From assembly GCF_025602895.1 (NCBI RefSeq), contig NW_026516304.1, forward strand, positions 106,352 to 170,351: 64,000 bases of DNA, read 5' to 3'. Position 1 is the stretch's first letter. Every line of letters starts with the position of its first letter. Source of the DNA: Polychytrium aggregatum. Taxonomy: Eukaryota; Chytridiomycota; Chytridiomycetes; Polychytriales. The position numbers and the translations under genes are program-made. Below the pieces are notes generated by a model. It did no database searches. It saw nothing but the letters and a program-made list of their open reading frames with translations, and had not been told where the DNA came from. Positions 59,792-64,000 of this stretch are shown here, piece after piece.

Positions 59792-60694
59792 CTACTCCTC
59801 AGTGGGCTGTTCCTCGGAGGAGGAAGTCTCTTGCTCCTGCTGCTCGGCATCGCCAGTCGTGCGCTTGCAAGGAAGCATAGAGGGGACGTCAGTGTTCACA
59901 AAGGCAGGTGCGTTCTCGGCGAAAAAGTCAATGTCGCCAATGTTGCTGTCGCCGCTGCTCAACACTCTGATCTGCCAGAGACGCAGAGTCAAGGACGAGT
60001 TGTTGTTCCTGCCAAGGAAGAGCTTGGTGATCTCGACGATGGGGATGACGCGGGCATTGGCACTGAGGACCTGCTCGACATTGCTGGGGTTGACGTCGAT
60101 CAACTTATTGCCGGCCTCGGTGAACTTGACGTCGTACTTGCCGGCACGGAAGGCGTTCGGGTTTTGAGGGTCGCGGTCGATGCTCACCTTGATGTTGGGA
60201 GGATAGGCGATTCCGGTCTGGCCGATCTTGGTGGTGACGGTACCCTTGTAGCGATCGGCGACCTGGTTGCGACTCAATTCACGGCGCTCGTTAGGGAACA
60301 AGGGAACGGCGAGGTTCTTGCTCTTCTGGACCTGGAGATCGATCATACGCTCGTCGAGTTCGACGAGTTTATGGTAGACCGCTTCGAGGATAGGATCGGT
60401 CTCATGGCCGTCGAGGCTGAGGCACATGGTGATCTTGCCATTGTCGCTGGGAGCGGTAGCGTTGGCGACAACCTTGTCGTTTTCTTTGTTGTCGGTCCAG
60501 AGCTTGGCTGCGAAGGGAAGGCTCATCTCGGGGAGCTTGAGCTTGATCGTGTCGCGGGAAGTGCCGTAGTTGACAAAAGCAAAGTTGCCATAGGAGTTAG
60601 AAAATGGTTTGGGATCAGTGATGGTGATCTTACTGACGTCAAGGTCCTTGATGTCAACGATGCCGTGGTTCTGAGTGGCCTTGAAGGAAGACAT
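59792..60694 (-). CDS. Probable T7-type single-stranded DNA-binding protein
   Basis: This is 300 residues from ATG 60694. The N-terminal two thirds look beta-rich (OB-fold-like), with FAFVNYGTSRDTIKLKLPEM and VTTKIGQTGIAYPPNIKVSI. The C-terminus ends in an acidic tail (SSSEEQPTEE). NCLDVs are known to encode a T7 gp2.5-like SSB with such a tail, which recruits polymerase and helicase. Location near polymerase and SWIB genes fits. A TTAAAA-like box lies about 85 bases upstream. The family assignment is by overall resemblance. Confidence 0.5.
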   Translation of the reverse strand: MSSFKATQNHGIVDIKDLDVSKITITDPKPFSNSYGNFAFVNYGTSRDTIKLKLPEMSLPFAAKLWTDNKENDKVVANATAPSDNGKITMCLSLDGHETDPILEAVYHKLVELDERMIDLQVQKSKNLAVPLFPNERRELSRNQVADRYKGTVTTKIGQTGIAYPPNIKVSIDRDPQNPNAFRAGKYDVKFTEAGNKLIDVNPSNVEQVLSANARVIPIVEITKLFLGRNNNSSLTLRLWQIRVLSSGDSNIGDIDFFAENAPAFVNTDVPSMLPCKRTTGDAEQQEQETSSSEEQPTEE

Positions 60695-60827
60695 GGCTAG
60701 GATAGTAGTAGGTGAAGAGAAGAAAACGCAGAAAAATGATGCGATAGAAGTGAGAGAGGGAAAGTCGATGGTGCGCTGCTTTTAAGCGTTGGTGGGAACG
60801 ACTTTGCATCGAGCCTGGTCGTGATCA

Positions 60828-61550
60828 CTACTGCGCCACGATTTCGGCAGGGACGTTAACAGGGTCTACGCGGGCGGGGACGGGGTCTTCCGTTGTTGTC
60901 GCCGTGGCGGGCTCGTCCTGAGCTTCCAGCTTGGGCTTGCGTAGAAAGTGTGGGTTAAGATAAGTCTGCAGGTTAAAGTACGAGACCCCCAGGGAACCAC
61001 TCTTGTCGATCGGGTGACGGATCGGGCCCAGCAGCTGAGCGAGCTTCTCGTCGGGGTGGATCACCCGGCGGTTCTCGGTGTCCTCGAGACTATGCTTTTT
61101 GACATAGTCGATAACAGACGAAGTGACGGTGGTGCGGGCAATCTCTTGGTCGGCGGGGATGCCCAAGAATTCGCACATGGCAGCGGAGACCTTTGTGGGC
61201 TTGGCGAAGCCGCTGGGCTTGCGCGGAGCTGTCAGCCTGGCAGCGGCGTCATCCGCGGTCGACGTGTCATCTCCGCCGGCTTGCGTCTTCCGCTTGCGGG
61301 ACTGGGAGACCGCCGCCTTCTGGGCCAGGCGGTTGTAGCGGTCTTGGCTCTGCTGGGCGGTGCGCATCTCGCGCTGGTAGGTGGCCTTGGCCGACTTAAT
61401 CAGCTCGATCGTCTTGCGCGCAGTGGACACGTCATCGCGGAGATTGCTGATCAGGCGTTCGGCGAGCGGCAGAAAGCTGGCGACCGGATCGGCAGCGACA
61501 GCAGGAGCAGCAGCAGGTGCGGGGGTGGGGGTGTCTGTGTTCTGGGACAT
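60828..61550 (-). CDS. SWIB/MDM2-domain protein
   Basis: This is 240 residues from ATG 61550. An Ala/Pro start is followed by a coiled coil (about 25-85), a basic linker (SRKRKTQ) and a SWIB domain (about 111-200: GFAKPTKVSAAMCEFLGI...YVKKHSL...VIHPDEKLAQLLG). The C-terminal tail is acidic. SWIB domains act in chromatin and transcription complexes and are widespread in giant viruses, where the exact role is unknown. Confidence 0.85.
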   Translation of the reverse strand: MSQNTDTPTPAPAAAPAVAADPVASFLPLAERLISNLRDDVSTARKTIELIKSAKATYQREMRTAQQSQDRYNRLAQKAAVSQSRKRKTQAGGDDTSTADDAAARLTAPRKPSGFAKPTKVSAAMCEFLGIPADQEIARTTVTSSVIDYVKKHSLEDTENRRVIHPDEKLAQLLGPIRHPIDKSGSLGVSYFNLQTYLNPHFLRKPKLEAQDEPATATTTEDPVPARVDPVNVPAEIVAQ

Positions 61551-61584
61551 CTTGGCTCGATATACTATATGGGTGAGAAATTCT

Positions 61585-61917
61585 TTATTGCTCTTCAGCG
61601 CAGGGGAACAACATGAAAGGGGCGCGGATCATGTCTACCATGATACGCAAGTATGCGATCTCAAATACATAAGTGCCCGCGCTATGAATCGTAATTTTGG
61701 TGTAGCTCTGTGGCGAGTCTGCGGGGGCTGTATAACGGACCGGGTCGTCACAGCTGCCAATATCCTCCACTACCGCCTGCCAGTCCTTAAAGTTCAGCGC
61801 AGTAACACTTCCATCCTTGCCGACGGTGCTTATGTGCGTTGTGTCCTTGTGACGACCGGTGTTGTAGATTTTTCGGGTAGACGAAAGGCTACCGGACTGA
61901 TTCGACTCGATTGACAC
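61585..61917 (-). pseudogene. Frameshifted C-terminal part of the 63067 gene
   Basis: The 110-codon frame has no ATG near its front (it opens at GTG), and it overlaps the end of the 63067 gene by 29 bases. The overlap encodes similar residues in both frames, so a +1 shift there would extend the upstream protein without a gap. Composition is protein-like (KITIHSAGTYVFEIAYLRI). It is either a decayed single gene, a recoding site or a sequencing error. Confidence 0.5.
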
Positions 61918-63067
61918 CGTTGGTGAATGGGATGTAGACGGACAGGGGCACTTCGTCGAACGGGACGTACAGACGGGCGTTGAAGGTGAAATCCATACCC
62001 ATCGGTGTGAAGCCCGCTAATTCTTCGCAAAGGTAAGACTTGCTCTGGGGTGAGAGCTTTGTCTTCCTCTGAATGGACTCTTGTGTCTCGTCAGTATCGA
62101 TTCCGAACAAACCAAGTACATTGTTGCGCTTGGTTGTGTAAATAGCCATGATACGCCTCTTTAGATCTTCGGTGATCTCGACTTCCGAGAGGACGATCAC
62201 AAATCGAAGTAGATTGCGGACTCGATCCAGGACATAGACTACCCAGGGGAGGTTGCATGGCATGGCAAGCCATTGTACTAGGTCCGTCGTTTGTCGGTCG
62301 AGCGTCCCAGCCACCGTTGACATTGACAAAACCTTGGCGCAAGCAATAATGGCTGGATGGTGACGTCGGACTTGGTCGGAGTATGGGTAGACGAGCTGGT
62401 AATCACCGCCCATGTTGTAGCCGATCCTATCCAGGTCAACGACATTATCGTCACCGTCGCGCAATTCTGGGATGGTGTACGAGAGCGCAAACAAGCGTGG
62501 GTTGCGCTTGGCTTCATGGAGGCACTCGAGCACACACAGGAAGCTGGCGTAGTTGAACAATGCGACGCTAACGCCAGCAAATTGAACTTCATCTGCCAAT
62601 GCTTCGTTCGCAATCCGGTTCAGTAATGTAACCGGGCTGATATAGCTTGAGATCGACCAGGAGTGAATGATGCCATCGTCACTGCTGAGTGTGACAGAGG
62701 GCGTCTGATCGCTGATGATCGTGTGCCACAAGAGGGTACTCGGTGGCTTCGGTGGTGAAGTGAACATTGAGGCGAGCTTTAGGTACCCGGCTTTGCAGCG
62801 AGAAATTGACGTTTTGCGACTCGATCCACGACCGATGGATCCGGATTGCTTTTTCTTGACCGATCCTTGCTCCCTTCGGGCCGAACGGTTGCACTGAGCT
62901 TGTGGCGCCGGAAGCACAGTGGGTGTCTTGGGACACTCGATCAATGGAGCGGGGGGCTTTTCTCGTTCTTCGATTGGCGGTTCCTGAGTAGGGTCGACGT
63001 CTGATTCATCAGAATCAAGGCTGTCGAGCAAATGATACGTTGAGAAATCCGCTGCCGATGTGAACAT
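61889..63067 (-). CDS. Unknown viral-region protein, 392 residues
   Basis: This starts at ATG 63067. The first 85 residues are acidic then basic and disordered (KKKQSGSIGRGSSRK); the rest is folded and mixed alpha/beta. The end (DFTFNARLYVPFDEVPLSVYIPF) looks like strands cut short, in line with a frameshift into the 61585-61917 frame. No domain is recognised. Confidence 0.6.
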   Translation of the reverse strand: MFTSAADFSTYHLLDSLDSDESDVDPTQEPPIEEREKPPAPLIECPKTPTVLPAPQAQCNRSARREQGSVKKKQSGSIGRGSSRKTSISRCKAGYLKLASMFTSPPKPPSTLLWHTIISDQTPSVTLSSDDGIIHSWSISSYISPVTLLNRIANEALADEVQFAGVSVALFNYASFLCVLECLHEAKRNPRLFALSYTIPELRDGDDNVVDLDRIGYNMGGDYQLVYPYSDQVRRHHPAIIACAKVLSMSTVAGTLDRQTTDLVQWLAMPCNLPWVVYVLDRVRNLLRFVIVLSEVEITEDLKRRIMAIYTTKRNNVLGLFGIDTDETQESIQRKTKLSPQSKSYLCEELAGFTPMGMDFTFNARLYVPFDEVPLSVYIPFTNGVNRVESVR

Positions 63068-63178
63068 TGTGGTGCGCTGGCTAAGTTTGATCTGGGAGGA
63101 TGATGGGGTCTGGGGATACGACTCCGCTCTTGGGCGGAAGTTTCACGTCGGTGCTGCGCCACCATTGCAACATCGGGA

Positions 63179-63256
63179 TCAGCTGAGGCCCACGAGAATC
63201 ATATAGATCAGAACGAAGAGATAGACGAGCATGGTTGCGATGGTTGCGTACGACAT
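63179..63256 (-). CDS. Possible 25-residue single-TM protein
   Basis: An ATG at 63256 starts a very short frame made almost entirely of one hydrophobic segment (ATIATMLVYLFVLIYMILVG). It lies in the gap between divergent genes. Small TM proteins are common in giant virions, but chance cannot be excluded at this length. Confidence 0.3.
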   Translation of the reverse strand: MSYATIATMLVYLFVLIYMILVGLS

Positions 63257-63328
63257 GCGTGAGGATGTGCTGCGTTTGCTGCGATCAGGCTCACATTTTT
63301 TCCCCAGCGCTTGCCATCGATCGTCCAA

Positions 63329-63885
63329 ATGAATACCAAGATCCAGCCGAGCCGCCCCGTCCTGGGTATCCCGCCTCGAACGACATCCGAATGGATCGAT
63401 ACCCCGCCTCCAAAGCAGAGGGAACGCAATTACTTTATTTGCGTCGAGTCCATCAAGCGTGCACCTGTCTATCCGTCTCCGGCAGAGTATCGCTTCCCGA
63501 TCCTCCAGCCCTTGCGCGATGTCATTCGTGTCGAGCTCGTTGGAGGGACCTTGCCGTCGACACCGTCCACGACGCCGCCCTATGTCATTCCTTGATGTTA
63601 ATGAGCTGAACCACATGGATGTCGGCAGCTGCAAACGGTGCCTTCAATGTGCTCTTTACCGCCCCCGGAGCCGGCTCGTCCACCCACAGCATCGTGCAGA
63701 CGCAAATGACCCAGACAACGACACTGATCTGCCAGCCGTCCATCCCCAGACTCAATTACCTGTCGATCGCCTTGCGTGCCCCCGACGGCACTCTCATGGA
63801 CTATGGCACCGGCTTTGATCCGTCAAACCAGCACATGCTCATGTTCAAGTTCACGGTCTTGGAGGCCTTTGGGCAGCTACCTTAA
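63329..63885 (+). pseudogene. Decayed NCLDV virion-type gene with two frameshifts
   Basis: The ATG at 63329 opens a frame to TGA 63595-63597 containing ICVESIKRAPVYPSPAEY and a PL-VxxVEL pattern. This recalls the front of a family of giant-virus virion proteins (SRDR...YPSPxxYxI...IEL). Its expected continuation is in a second frame (about 63585-63620: FLDVNELNHM) and then a third (63619-63885: PRLNYLSIALRAPDGTLMDYG). Two shifts within about 35 bases are needed. The gene ends tail-to-tail with the thioredoxin-like gene. The family call is tentative. Confidence 0.5.
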
Positions 63886-64000
63886 GGGAGAAGCGTGAGT
63901 GTCTGCTGAATGGCAGAAGCAGTGCGTGGGTTAGTGGGACTGTACGGATACAAGAGTCCCTTGGAATCGACCACAAAGAGCGTCGGGAACCCGTTGACAC
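63882..64000 (-). CDS. Thioredoxin-like protein, C-terminal end (cut by window)
   Basis: The frame ends in TAA (63884-63882) and runs off the right edge. The 38 visible residues include NGFPTLFVVDSKGLLYPY, the cis-proline strand of a thioredoxin/PDI fold, followed by a C-terminal helix. The CxxC site would lie beyond the window. With the Erv1-like and glutaredoxin-like genes it would make a third redox protein in the region. Confidence 0.55.
   Translation of the reverse strand, partial: VNGFPTLFVVDSKGLLYPYSPTNPRTASAIQQTLTLLP

Noticed and set aside
63597-63626. Possible intron (GT..AG) to repair the virion-type gene
   Set aside because: About 30 bases is too short next to the 45-450 base introns seen elsewhere, and the segment encodes residues expected in the protein.

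Overview
The window is eukaryotic, not bacterial. It has spliceosomal introns (GT..AG), TATA boxes 80-170 bases upstream of start codons, long spaced genes and four complete LTR retrotransposons with chromodomains. The LTR families (two apparently self-primed in the Tf1 manner), a Fanzor-bearing DNA transposon and a block of giant-virus (NCLDV) core genes together suggest a genome of a zoosporic or other early-diverging fungus, or a similar protist, carrying an integrated giant-virus region. The host assignment is an inference; nothing in the window names the organism.

Layout, left to right. Positions 1-7711 are a tandem array of about 251-274 bp units, split by a complete Ty3/gypsy chromovirus (family A, 789-6108). 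Positions 7712-25106 hold two paralogous intron-containing genes of unknown function, one of them cut by a second chromovirus (family B, 9671-16074). They also hold a Sel1-repeat gene, an F-box-like gene, a small AT-hook protein, an unknown protein, a membrane-anchored double-lectin protein and a two-TM membrane protein. Positions 25330-29923 hold a 15-exon gene whose first eleven exons are short and all a multiple of three long. Positions 29904-30341 are a relic of an IS630/Tc1-mariner transposon. Positions 30692-40892 are a full copy of that transposon family, with 28-bp perfect terminal inverted repeats, a DD34E transposase and a downstream Fanzor (eukaryotic TnpB-like RNA-guided nuclease). 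A second family B chromovirus (31605-38011) sits inside the transposase frame.

Positions 40912-64000 are giant-virus-like: D5-type primase-helicase, family B DNA polymerase with a PCNA-binding motif, Erv1-like thiol oxidase, glutaredoxin-like and thioredoxin-like proteins, a polysaccharide pyruvyl transferase and a glycosyltransferase-like gene, a T7-type SSB candidate, a SWIB-domain protein, a decayed virion-type gene and several unknowns. A third chromovirus family (D, 44834-50300) split the primase-helicase gene 23 bases after its original start codon.

The replication genes (primase-helicase, polymerase, SSB), the disulfide relay (Erv1, glutaredoxin-like, thioredoxin-like) and the glycan pair read as remnants of one viral genome. 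Frameshifts in at least two of these genes and retroelement insertions in three genes argue that the region is integrated and decaying rather than an infectious genome.
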